A stretch of 64,000 nucleotides of DNA from Streptomyces alfalfae (GTDB lineage Bacteria > Actinomycetota > Actinomycetes > Streptomycetales > Streptomycetaceae): NCBI RefSeq assembly GCF_004127445.1, contig NZ_QEXM01000038.1, positions 248,001-312,000 of the forward strand, written 5' to 3'. Under the pieces are notes generated by a model. It was given only the letters and a program-made list of their open reading frames with translations, was not told where the DNA came from and made no database searches. Shown in pieces: positions 50,077 through 58,046 of the stretch; the first letter of the stretch is position 1; the number at the start of each line of letters is the position of its first letter. The position numbers and the translations under genes were made by a program.

Positions 50077-50166
50077 GATCCGTCACCCTACGATCCGCCG
50101 GCCGCGATGGCCGCCCACGGGACGGGGCCGGCCGGCACCGGTGGGGCAGGCCCAGCCGAGCACCCG

Positions 50167-51309
50167 TCAGGGGCCGTGCGAAGCGCCCCTGCCGGCGGGC
50201 AGGAAGTGGGTCTCGGCCTGGACACGTGCCCGTAGCGCGGAGCCGAAGGGGCAGTCCGGCGCGAGGTCGTCGAGCAGGGCGCAGGCCTCTTCGCGCAGCG
50301 CCGACAGGCGTGCGTGATAGGGACGCAGCACCTCGGGCGCGGTCATCATGGCGCGCAGTTGTTCCCGGTCGACGGCCGAGTAGGGAGCTCTCCGCAGGAA
50401 GGCCAGAGCCTGTTGGAGGCTCTGGCCGGACAGGAAGTCGAGCAGGTGGACGAGGAGGTAGGTGGGTGTCCGGTTGCGCAGATCCTCGCCGGGCCCGTCC
50501 CGCAGGTCGTCCTCGTCGTTGCGGAACTGCGCCAGCATGCCCAGGATCTGCCCGAAGCGGTGCCATGCCGCGACGAGTTCGGCGTCGGAACCCGAGAGGC
50601 GCGTCGTGCCGGTGGCCAGTCGGGCCGCCATGGCACAGGCCATGGCGTAGATGGCCCCGCTCTTGTCCCGGTAGACGTCGAGGATGGCCTGCGGGGTGGT
50701 CCGTTCGGGCTCTATGAGGAGATCCCCGAGCTGACCGTTGCTGGCGGCCGTCCAGCCGTCGAGGTAGGTGTCCACCAGCTCGTTGCGTACGGCCTCCGGG
50801 GCGTTCACGGCGGCGAGGGCCCGCAACGGCAGGGCGTAACCGCACTCCAGCGCCGCGGTGAGGGCGGCGCCGCGGGAGATCCCGTACAGGTGGGGCCCGG
50901 CGTCGCCGTCGGCGAAGTCGTCGAAGGTGTTGGCGGCGCGCCACCACAGGGCGTGCGCCGCGGCGACGGGGACGGCCGGGGCGGGGTCGCCCGTCATGGC
51001 CCCATGCACCAGGAACGGCAGGGAGTGTTCGAGCGGTGACGCCCTTCCGTGCGCGACGAGCCGGCTGACGGAGGACTGCAACTGCGCGTGCTGGGGCGGG
51101 TAGGCGTCGAGGAGTTCGGCGACGTACTGACGGACGTGGGGCAGGTTCCGGGCCAGGGCGGCTTCGGCCGTGGCGGACGAGGACGGGGTTACGGGCAGCG
51201 GCTCGGAGAGCAGGACGGCCTCCTTGGTGAACGTGGGCGTGGCGTCGACAGGCGATTGCGCGTGGCGGCTGCGAAGCGACCGCTCTGTGTAGGGTGCCCA
51301 CTTCGGCAA
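50167..51309 (-). CDS. orphan polyprenyl synthetase-family (class I prenyltransferase) protein
   Basis: 380 residues by the TTG at 51309; no ATG or GTG occurs in the first 100 codons, but a CTG at about 51213 has AAGGAGG five bases before it and could be the start. The Asp-rich motif NTFDDFADGD (first DDxxD) and RNDEDDLRDG (second, N-D-E-D-D form) mark a class I isoprenyl diphosphate synthase or terpene-cyclase-like fold, also ALWWRAANTFDDF and KSGAIYAMACAMAARLATG. No terpene or carotenoid genes are nearby. The sequence is atypical of housekeeping synthases, so the chain length or even catalytic role is open. Confidence 0.75.
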   Translation of the reverse strand: MPKWAPYTERSLRSRHAQSPVDATPTFTKEAVLLSEPLPVTPSSSATAEAALARNLPHVRQYVAELLDAYPPQHAQLQSSVSRLVAHGRASPLEHSLPFLVHGAMTGDPAPAVPVAAAHALWWRAANTFDDFADGDAGPHLYGISRGAALTAALECGYALPLRALAAVNAPEAVRNELVDTYLDGWTAASNGQLGDLLIEPERTTPQAILDVYRDKSGAIYAMACAMAARLATGTTRLSGSDAELVAAWHRFGQILGMLAQFRNDEDDLRDGPGEDLRNRTPTYLLVHLLDFLSGQSLQQALAFLRRAPYSAVDREQLRAMMTAPEVLRPYHARLSALREEACALLDDLAPDCPFGSALRARVQAETHFLPAGRGASHGP

Positions 51310-51489
51310 AGGCCCCCACTCCGCACCGCTTGACCGGCGGAGCGCGCGCCCGGCTCACGGCGCGGCGTCCGGGGCCGTGCCCGGAGGGGGGAGCGCGCGA
51401 TGCGCGCCGCGAAGCCCCCTGGGACGCGTACGCGAGCGGGGCGCACCTCGGCGGAAACGGCGCTCGGGGCCGACGGATCGGGACAGGCC

Positions 51490-52119
51490 TCAAGGCCGAG
51501 GACTCGACGGGCGGCGCCTTCCGACCCACAGCGTCAGGACCACCGAGCACACGGCGGCGGACGCGCACCACGTCGAGATGTACTCCTGCCGCCACAGGGT
51601 GAACGACACGGCGGCCCCGGCGGTGACCAGGACACCGAACAGGACCAGCCCCCGGTCGCCGGACAGGAGCAGGGAGCCGATGGTGGCGGCGAGGTAGCCG
51701 AGCACGGTCAGCTCCGGGTGCGGCAGCCCCAGGGAGTACCCGACGGTGTGCCCCCGGATCTCGGCCGTCACCGTGCGGGTCGCCAGCGCGTGGGCGAGCG
51801 CCGTCGCCGTCGCGACACCCACCGCCAACGGCAGGAGCAGGCCGCTGCGGGAGCCACGGGGCGCGGCGCACAGCACGGCCGCCGGCACCCACAGCGCGAG
51901 CAGCGGGAGTGCGATGACGGCCCAGGCAAGGGTGGCGGGCCCGCTGCCGCCGTCGTGGTGCCAGACCACAGCCTCGACGATCTGATGGGCACCCAGCAGG
52001 AGCGGCAGCGCGGCCAGCGGCAGATCGCGCGGGCGGCGGGCCGCCAGGGCCACCGAGGCGACGCCCGCGGCCGCGATGCCCGCGCCCGCCACGAGGTCGG
52101 CCGTCGCGCTCCAGCACAT
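51490..52119 (-). CDS. membrane protein, probably DUF6629 family
   Basis: 209 residues from ATG at 52119; the start MCWSATADLVAGAG is, as I recall, conserved in the DUF6629 family. Six or seven hydrophobic segments follow (VAGAGIAAAGVASVALAA, LPLAALPLLLGAHQIVEAVVW, TLAWAVIALPLLALWVPAAVL, LLLPLAVGVATATALAHAL and others). Function unknown. It lies 180 bp from the prenyltransferase gene on the same strand. Confidence 0.7.
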   Translation of the reverse strand: MCWSATADLVAGAGIAAAGVASVALAARRPRDLPLAALPLLLGAHQIVEAVVWHHDGGSGPATLAWAVIALPLLALWVPAAVLCAAPRGSRSGLLLPLAVGVATATALAHALATRTVTAEIRGHTVGYSLGLPHPELTVLGYLAATIGSLLLSGDRGLVLFGVLVTAGAAVSFTLWRQEYISTWCASAAVCSVVLTLWVGRRRPSSPRP

Positions 52120-52225
52120 GGCGGAAACGCTACGGAGGTCCTGGCGCGGTGGCGCGCCGGGTGGCCCTGAACCGCCGCGGAACACCCGCGTCCCGACGGG
52201 CCCCGGGACGGGGCCCGCGGGCGGT

Positions 52226-52804
52226 TCACCCGTGCACGGTGGGCCGGTAGATCAGCTCCTGGACGCGGCCGTCGAGCGTGCGCTGCTCGATCAGTTCGAG
52301 GTCGAAGTCGGCCGCGCCCCGGAAGACCGGGTCGAGCCCGGTCCGGCCGGTGATCACGGGGAAGAGCGTCACCTGCACGCGGTCGACCAGACCGGCGGCC
52401 ATCAGCGCCCGGTTCATCGACAGGCTGCCGTGCGAGCGCAGCGGCACCTCGGACTCCGCCTTGAGCCGGGCGACCACGTCGACGGCGTCACCGCTCACGA
52501 CGTGCGCGTCCGGCCAGTCGAGGGGCTCTTTCAGCGTGGTCGACACCACCGTCGCCGGCAGGTGCCTCATCCGGGTGACCCAGGGGTCACGTACGTCGGA
52601 CTCCTCGGTGCTCGCGGCCAGCATCTCCGCGAACACACGGTAGGTGGTGGCCCCGAACACCATCCGCTGCTCCGCGCGGTACAGGGCGAGGCGGTGGTCG
52701 AGGAGCTCGGGGCCCTGCTTGCCCCAGTAGCCGGTCCAGTCGCCGCCGGCGGCGCCGAAGCCGTCGAGGCTGGAGAAGACGTCGAAGGTGTAGGGCGCGG
52801 TCAT
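52226..52804 (-). CDS. dihydrofolate reductase-fold (RibD C-terminal) family protein
   Basis: 192 residues from ATG at 52804, with GGAGG upstream. Family marks: FDVFSSLDGFGAAGGDW opening, MVFGATTYRVFAEML, VVSTTLKEPLDWPDAHVVSGDAVDVVARLKAE and LRSHGSLSMNRALMAAGLVDRVQVTLFPVITG (S-x-x-L-x-x-x-L-x-x-x-G-L-V-D). These stand-alone proteins use NADPH to reduce unknown substrates. Another member of the same superfamily is at 62741. Confidence 0.85.
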   Translation of the reverse strand: MTAPYTFDVFSSLDGFGAAGGDWTGYWGKQGPELLDHRLALYRAEQRMVFGATTYRVFAEMLAASTEESDVRDPWVTRMRHLPATVVSTTLKEPLDWPDAHVVSGDAVDVVARLKAESEVPLRSHGSLSMNRALMAAGLVDRVQVTLFPVITGRTGLDPVFRGAADFDLELIEQRTLDGRVQELIYRPTVHG

Positions 52805-52927
52805 GATGGCCTCCAAGCCGTGGGGCGTGCTGAAAGTACTGACCGGCGAGCAGGCCGAGAATCATCGCTGCGGTGGACGGCGTGCCGTACGACCGGTGGG
52901 CCCGGGTGACCGACGGCCGCGCGGGCC

Positions 52928-54092
52928 TCAGCCGAACCGCAGGACGCGCGGGGCGAACGTGGCCTCGGGGCCGGCGGCCCTGCCGACCGACCAGACCGTC
53001 TCCGTCCCCGGCATCGGCGCCGGCCGGAGCGTCGCGGAGCCGCCCTCCCCGGCCACCGCCGGTTCGCCGTACTCGGTGAAGGACCGGCCGTTCCAGGCGA
53101 GGAAGTCCGGCCCGGGGACCAGCGGCGGAGTACTGCCGGGCGGGCCCCACTTCTGCGACTGCGACCGAGACCCAGCCCAGCCCGCCGGACGCGCCGGGTG
53201 CCAGTGAGCTGATCGAACCGAAGTCGGCCGGCACGCTCACCCTGCTCCACGACTGACCGTCGAAACGGACGAGGAGGGGCGGGATCGGCTTGCCCGCCGG
53301 ACCCCCGACGAACCCGGAGGCACTTCCCGCCCACACCTCCGTCGGCGACGCCGCGAACACGCTGCCCACGGCCGCACGGGGGAATCCGTGCACGATCGTC
53401 TGCTGTCACGCCTTCCCGTCGCAGTGCGAGACGGCCGCACCCGCATGGGTGCCACCCGCCGCCCAGACGTCGTCGCCGGCCAGGATGTGCAGCCCGTACA
53501 CGGACCCGGGCGGCGCCGGAAGGTCGCGCCGGCCGCGCCCGTCCCGCCGCAGCAGGACCTGAGCGCCGTCCCGCGAACCGATCAGCCAGGTCTCACCGCC
53601 GCCGGCGACGACGCTGGTCAGCGCCACGTCGCTCGGCGAACGGCTCTCGCGCCAGGTCTTGCCGTCGAAGCGGAGCAGATGGGCGCCGCCCGCCGAGTTC
53701 CACCCGTCCGCCGACCGGCGCAGGATCTGGCCCGCTCCTGCGCGGTCCTGGAGGATCCACGCCTCCTCGCCGACGAACTGCGCCTTGCCGAGCCGGCCCA
53801 GTTCACCGGCGCCGGGGAAGGTCGTGTCGCGGGTCCACGCCGTGCCGTCCCACCGGTACAGCATCGGCCGCAGTCCGTCGGCGGCGTGCTCGTATCCGCT
53901 CGCCCAGGCCTCGTCGGGCCCGCGGGCCGACAGGTCGGACACCGTCACCAGGGCGGACGCCGGGGGCACGGGCAGCGCCGACCAGCCGGGCTTCGCGGCC
54001 GCGGCCGGCGGCGACGCGGTGGCGGCGGCCATTGACACGACCGCGGCACAAGCGAGCACGAGACAGACGACAACCGCACGGAGACCGTTCAC
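52928..54092 (-). pseudogene. broken gene for a secreted Trp-rich repeat protein
   Basis: Intact start at 54092: signal peptide to about residue 33 (VVCLVLACAAVVSMAAATASPPAAAA), then DEAWASGYEHAADG, PMLYRWDGTAWTRDT, HLLRFDGKTWRESR repeats like a beta-propeller. The frame stops with TGA at 53406-53408, where the codon context AKA*QQT suggests a lost Trp (TGG). The same frame then continues: VHGFPRAAVGSVFAASPTEVWAGSASGFVGG, FDGQSWSRVSVPADFGS. At about 53130-53165 the reading shifts frame and continues PPLVPGPDFLAWNGRSFTEYGEP...PGTETVWSVGRAAGPEATF and stops at 52928. Two independent lesions; about 388 residues before damage. Confidence 0.8.
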
Positions 54093-54399
54093 GAGACCCC
54101 CGCAGCACGAAGGGCGCAGAGCTTATCGGCGTCGCCTCCCACTGAACAGGCATCGTCCCGCGTGTTTCCGAGCGTCACTCGGTGTGGTGAGCGTTTCCCG
54201 TGTTCGGGGGGGCGTTCCGAGTGTTCGGGGCGTCCAGAGCGTCCGCTCCGGCCGTCGGGCGCCGCGGGTTGTCCGCGAACCACTCCGAAATTGTCCGTGA
54301 TCAGTAACAGGCGCATCCCTCACCCGGCGCGTCTCGTCCTGCCAGGTGGTCGCGAGGCGACCGGGGAAGCGGCGAGGCACTGCGTGAAAAGGGGCGGAC
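54093..54399. other. divergent intergenic region with short repeats
   Basis: 307 bases between the pseudogene and the deacetylase gene. Imperfect copies of CGTTTCCGAGCGT, CGTTTCCCGTGTTCGGG and CGTTCCGAGTGTTCGGG occur between 54165 and 54230. Near 54286 the AT-richer TCCGAAATTGTCCGTGATCAGTAACAGG is the most promoter-like stretch for the deacetylase gene (quoted in part). No gene seen. Confidence 0.35.
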
Positions 54400-55164
54400 A
54401 TGGCACGGCACGGCGGCGGGCGCGGCTGGTACGGCAAGATGGTCGGAGCGGCGCTCGGGGTGACGATCCTGGCCACCGGCGCTTCCGTATGGACCGCGCA
54501 GGCCGGCGCCACGGATGACGCGCCCCCGAGGGCGGCCGCGCCGGGCAAGGCCGTCAAGCCGGTCGAGGCGACCATCGCGCACGCGTCGGAGGCGGGAAAG
54601 CGCGGCATCAACATCACCATCGACGACGGCCCCGACCCCAAGTGGACCCCCGTGATCCTCGACCTGCTGCGGGAGCACGAGGTGAAGGCCACCTTCTGCA
54701 TGGTGGGGGGTCAGGCCGAAGCCCACCCCGACCTGGTGAAGAAGGTGGTCGCCGCCGGGCACCGGCTGTGCGACCACTCGGTGTCGCACAACACCGCCAT
54801 GGACAAGCAGTCCGAGGCCTACCAGTCGAAGCAGATACTCGACGCCGAGCGCATGATCACCAAGGCGTCGGGCGGCGTGCGGCCGATGTACTACCGGGCG
54901 CCCGGCGGGGCCTTCACCCCGCACAGCCGTCAGCTCGCCGCGTCCCGGGGGATGCGCCCGCTGGGCTGGAACGTCGACACCAAGGACTTCGAGCTTCCGG
55001 GTACGGAGGCCATCGTCGCCACCGTCGAGCGGGAGCTGCCGAACGGTCCGACGCTCCTCTTCCACGACGCGGGCGGCGACCGCACCCAGACCGTCGAGGC
55101 CCTGCGCCGGCTCCTGCCCCAGCTCAAGGAGCAGGGCTACACCTTCGGGTTCCCCGTGCGCTGA
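54400..55164 (+). CDS. secreted polysaccharide deacetylase (NodB domain)
   Basis: 254 residues from ATG at 54400 with AAAAGGGG upstream. A signal peptide or anchor covers residues 1-35. NodB motifs: NITIDDGPDPKWTPVILDLL (TIDDGP, catalytic Asp and metal Asp), LCDHSVSHNTAM (HSxSH metal His pair), YYRAPGGAFTPH (RxPGG), GMRPLGWNVDTKDFELPG and TLLFHDAGGDR (late His). All needed residues are present, so it should remove N-acetyl groups from chitin oligomers, peptidoglycan or similar. A perfect 18-bp tandem duplication spans its stop codon, and a perfect terminator follows. Confidence 0.92.
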   Translation: MARHGGGRGWYGKMVGAALGVTILATGASVWTAQAGATDDAPPRAAAPGKAVKPVEATIAHASEAGKRGINITIDDGPDPKWTPVILDLLREHEVKATFCMVGGQAEAHPDLVKKVVAAGHRLCDHSVSHNTAMDKQSEAYQSKQILDAERMITKASGGVRPMYYRAPGGAFTPHSRQLAASRGMRPLGWNVDTKDFELPGTEAIVATVERELPNGPTLLFHDAGGDRTQTVEALRRLLPQLKEQGYTFGFPVR

Positions 55165-55184
55165 ACGTTCCCCGTGCGCTGAAC
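55149..55184. repeat. 18-bp tandem duplication across the deacetylase stop codon
   Basis: Units 55149-55166 and 55167-55184 are identical (GTTCCCCGTGCGCTGAAC). The first contains the gene's last three codons and stop; the second repeats them after the stop. It looks like a recent slippage event with no effect on the protein. Confidence 0.9.
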
Positions 55185-55198
55185 GGACGACTCCCCCG

Positions 55199-55225
55199 AT
55201 GGGCGGCAAGCACCTTGCCGCCCAT
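55199..55225 (+). terminator. intrinsic terminator of the deacetylase gene
   Basis: A perfect 12-bp stem ATGGGCGGCAAG/CTTGCCGCCCAT (55199-55210, 55214-55225), CAC loop, and a following TTTTC. Confidence 0.92.
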
Positions 55226-55274
55226 TTTTCATGCCCGGTGCAGCCCGGTACATCCCGATACGACCTGCACGCAC

Positions 55275-55312
55275 TTCCCGGTAAGACGGGAATGGTGCTA
55301 GCGTCATTAGCA
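55275..55312. promoter_or_regulatory. paired inverted repeats in front of the GntR gene
   Basis: TTCCCG-N6-CGGGAA (55275-55292) and TGCTA-N7-TAGCA (55296-55312) are both perfect. The second ends two bases before the start codon, so the message may be leaderless with the promoter inside the repeats. Candidate autoregulatory operators of the YtrA-type GntR. Confidence 0.5.
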
Positions 55313-55314
55313 TC

Positions 55315-55662
55315 ATGTTGCTGAGACTGAACATCGCGGACACGAGTCCCCTCCATGAACAAGTGGCGGGATCGATCCGGCGCGCCATCGCCGAGGGTGA
55401 GCTCGCCCTCGGCGACAAGTTGCCCCCGGCGCGGGACCTTTCCCAGGTGCTCGGGGTGAACGCGAACACCGTGCTGCGCGGCCTTCGGACCCTGCGTGAC
55501 GAGGGGGTGCTGGAGTTCCGGCGGGGCCGGGGCGTGACGGTGGCCGGGGGAGCGGATCAGCGCGCGGTGCTGCTGGACCGCGTACACGACCTGGTCACCG
55601 ATGCCGCGCGCATGGGCTACAGCAAGACCGAACTCATAGAAATGATCAGGGGGACCTCATGA
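55315..55662 (+). CDS. short GntR family regulator (YtrA type)
   Basis: 115 residues from ATG at 55315. Winged helix: SPLHEQVAGSIRRAIAEGELALGDKLPPARDLSQVLGVNANTVLRGLRTLRDEGVLEFRRGRGVTV (shown here in two parts), followed by only a ~35-residue helical tail, as in YtrA-type GntRs. Its stop overlaps the DUF1648 start by 4 bases (ATGA). YtrA regulators normally control small membrane-protein or transporter operons, which fits the next gene. Confidence 0.88.
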   Translation: MLLRLNIADTSPLHEQVAGSIRRAIAEGELALGDKLPPARDLSQVLGVNANTVLRGLRTLRDEGVLEFRRGRGVTVAGGADQRAVLLDRVHDLVTDAARMGYSKTELIEMIRGTS

Positions 55663-56639
55663 ACGATCGCAAGGTGCGCGTGGGCGCGGCGACTTGGGGT
55701 GTGGCCGGATGGTCGGCCGGGGTGCTGCTGCTCCTGGTGGGAGCGCCCCTCGCCGCGAGAGGGCGACTGCCGGAGCGGCTGGCGACGCACTGGGGCGGCG
55801 GGGGCGAGCCCGACGGTTCCATGCCGCTGTGGGCGGCGGCCGTCCTTCCCGCGCTGATCTGGGCGGCACTGGTGGCGGTCGCGGCCGTGGCCTGGCTGCG
55901 GGCGGACGGCCGGACGGAAGCGGTGACCCGGGGGTGGCTCGGCGCCACGCTGCTCTCCGCGGGCGTCTTCCTCATGGGCGGGCAGGCGGCCGTGGTGCGG
56001 GCCAACGTGGACCGCGAACACTGGCGTGAGGCCGGTTCGGTGTCCGGCTGGATCGTGGTGGCCATCGTCGTCGCCGTCATCGTCGGACTGGCCGCCTGGC
56101 TGATGACCCGGCGAGACGTCGGCGCGGGCGAACCGGTCGCTTCTGCACCGCGGTTGGCGATCCCCGAGGGCCAGCGCGTCGTCTGGTTCTCGCGCGCGTC
56201 GAACCGGTGGCTGCACCTGATTTCCGTCGTGACCGGCCTCCCGGCCGTGGCGGCTGCCGTCGCCGCGGCGGCAGGCCTGACAGGACCGGCCTGGTCGTTG
56301 ATCGTCCCGCTGGGCCTCGCCTCGCTCGCCGTCCTGTGCTGCTCCTCGGTGCGGACACGGGTCAGCGACAGGGGACTTGAAGTGTCCTTCGGTCCGTTCG
56401 GCCTGCCGACCCGCCGGTGGGTGACCGGGGACATCGAGTCGGCCCGCGCCGAGAACCGCGCCCCGGCGCAGGTCGGTGGATGGGGGTACCGGCTGAACGG
56501 CCTGGGGACCACGCTCATGCTGCGCGGCGGCGAATGCCTCGTCATCCGGGCCAAGGGCAAGGACTTCGCGGTGAGCGTCGATGACGCGGAACGCGGCGCC
56601 GCGCTGCTGAACTCCCTGACGGCGAGGACCGCGGCCTGA
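55659..56639 (+). CDS. DUF1648-type membrane protein
   Basis: 326 residues; ATG overlaps the GntR stop by 4 bases. Membrane segments at about residues 12-32, 55-80, 90-110, 125-147 and two around 180-225; the early RLPERLATHWGGGGEPDG block is the signature of DUF1648. The C-terminal ~100 residues form a globular part with RTRVSDRGLEVSFGPFGLPTRRWVTGDIESARAENRAP and GGWGYRLNGLGTTLMLRGGECLVIRAKG, resembling a bacterial PH-like domain. Likely envelope-related, regulated with its GntR. Confidence 0.85.
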   Translation: MNDRKVRVGAATWGVAGWSAGVLLLLVGAPLAARGRLPERLATHWGGGGEPDGSMPLWAAAVLPALIWAALVAVAAVAWLRADGRTEAVTRGWLGATLLSAGVFLMGGQAAVVRANVDREHWREAGSVSGWIVVAIVVAVIVGLAAWLMTRRDVGAGEPVASAPRLAIPEGQRVVWFSRASNRWLHLISVVTGLPAVAAAVAAAAGLTGPAWSLIVPLGLASLAVLCCSSVRTRVSDRGLEVSFGPFGLPTRRWVTGDIESARAENRAPAQVGGWGYRLNGLGTTLMLRGGECLVIRAKGKDFAVSVDDAERGAALLNSLTARTAA

Positions 56640-56644
56640 CGTCG

Positions 56645-56691
56645 GGAGGGCGGGCAGGGGGAGCCCGAGCGGCCCGCCCTGCCCGCCCTCC
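56645..56691. terminator. bidirectional terminator between DUF1648 and HutD genes
   Basis: A perfect 15-bp stem (56645-56659 with 56677-56691) and a 17-base loop lie between two convergent stops, the second arm ending at the HutD stop. Confidence 0.85.
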
Positions 56692-57315
56692 TCAACGCAC
56701 CGCGGCGATCCTGATCTCGGCCACCGCGCCGTCACCCCGCAGCGTCAACGGCCCCGGGCCTTCATGACGTACGCAGTCGAGACGGCCCAGCGCGGTCCCC
56801 TGACCGCCCGGAGTGGCGGCGGCGACTCCCTCGGTGGCGGCCGCGATTCCTTCGGTGACGGCCAGCACGAGGAGGGTCTCGCCCGCCGTGTACGGCAGTT
56901 CCGTCCCCTGCGCGGCGCCGACGGTGACGAGCCGCACGTGTGCCGTCGCCCGGCCCCTGCGGGTCATCACGTTCAGGTTCCGCACCGCGCCCGCCTTCAG
57001 CCGGCAGTCCGTGGCCGCGTCACCGGGAAAGGCGAACGGACTCAGCGGCCCGACCGCTCGCGCGGCCCCGTCCACGGTCAGCACCATGCCCTCGCCCTCG
57101 ACGCAGGTGATCACGCGGTCGGTCTCCGGGAAGACCGAGAAGGGGCCTTCCGCGTCCACGTCCGCGACACTCACCCGCCAGTCACAGCCGCCCTCGTGCT
57201 CGCCGAGGACCGGGGGCTCCTGCACGGTGCCCGACGCGACCTCACGGGTCGTACCACCGCCGTTCTTCCACGGCACGGCGCGGTATCCGCTCCGGCGCAG
57301 CACTTCTCCGCCCAT
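56692..57315 (-). CDS. HutD/Ves family protein
   Basis: 207 residues from ATG at 57315. The opening LRRSGYRAVPWKNGGGTTREVA and the blocks CDWRVSVADVDAEGPFSVFPETDRVITCVEGEGMVLTVDG and PFAFPGDAATDCRLKAGAVRNLNVMTRRG match the HutD family, a bicupin associated with histidine utilisation in pseudomonads but scattered elsewhere. A 6-residue unit (TEGIAAA/TEGVAAA) is duplicated near the C-terminus. No hut genes nearby. Convergent with DUF1648. Confidence 0.85.
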   Translation of the reverse strand: MGGEVLRRSGYRAVPWKNGGGTTREVASGTVQEPPVLGEHEGGCDWRVSVADVDAEGPFSVFPETDRVITCVEGEGMVLTVDGAARAVGPLSPFAFPGDAATDCRLKAGAVRNLNVMTRRGRATAHVRLVTVGAAQGTELPYTAGETLLVLAVTEGIAAATEGVAAATPGGQGTALGRLDCVRHEGPGPLTLRGDGAVAEIRIAAVR

Positions 57316-57482
57316 GCGGCCCGCCTCCTGTCCCCGTGTCCCGGGCCCCGCCCGGACACGTGGTCAACCGGTCCGCCAGCGTACGTGTTCCACGCTCTGT
57401 CCGAACCGCGCGCGGCAGGCCCCGGTCATCGGGCATGATCTGCGGGGCGGGCCGGGGGGCGACGCGAGAGCAGGGGGCACGG

Positions 57483-58043
57483 GTGGAGTGGGGAACGCTG
57501 GTCGCCACGCTGGGCGGTGGCCTGATCGCGATAGCGGGTACGGTCCTCGCCGACCGCCTGCGCACCCGCCAGGAACACCGCCGCGGCCTGCAGGCGCGCC
57601 GCAGGGACGTCTACACGGAGTTCATCGCGGCGGCGGGCGCGGCCCACACCGAACTGCGCCGCCTCGCGCAGAACCCCGCCGGGGCGGGCGACCTGGAGGA
57701 GGCGAGCCGGGCCGCCCTGACGGACGCCCGCATCTACGAGGTGCGTGAGCGCCTCTTCATCGACGCCAGCGCACGCGTCGCGGGCACGGGCCAGGCCATG
57801 TTCGAACGCCTCCGCGCCCTGCGGAAGGCGGTCGCCGCGGGCGCCGGCATCTCGGCCCCCGCGTTCCACGACGTCTACCACCCCTACCTGGACGCCGTCT
57901 GGGCCTACCGCGAGGCCGTCCGCGACGAACTGGAGGGCCGCGTCCTCGCCCCGGCCGACTTCGGCTGGGCCGCGTGGGACGGCCGTGAGCGCTGCCCGCA
58001 CTGCGCGGACCGCGGGACGGACACGGCGGCCGGGCAGCGCTGA
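57483..58043 (+). CDS. unknown protein with one N-terminal membrane segment
   Basis: 186 residues from GTG at 57483, with AGGGGG upstream; a longer frame opens with Arg-rich sequence. Residues 4-22 (GTLVATLGGGLIAIAGTVLA) are a membrane segment, followed by RLRTRQEHRRGLQARRRDVYTEFIAAAGAAHTELRRLAQ helices and a C-terminal tail with HPYLDAVWAYREAVRDELEGRV and a CPHC motif near the end. I recognise the type (YtxH-free, helical, anchored proteins common in Streptomyces) but not a named family. Confidence 0.6.
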   Translation: MEWGTLVATLGGGLIAIAGTVLADRLRTRQEHRRGLQARRRDVYTEFIAAAGAAHTELRRLAQNPAGAGDLEEASRAALTDARIYEVRERLFIDASARVAGTGQAMFERLRALRKAVAAGAGISAPAFHDVYHPYLDAVWAYREAVRDELEGRVLAPADFGWAAWDGRERCPHCADRGTDTAAGQR

Positions 58044-58046
58044 CCA

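Noticed and set aside
49394..52117. 907-codon minus-strand frame from the DUF6183-like gene to the membrane gene
   Set aside because: It runs through three genes in other frames; composition is shadow-like.
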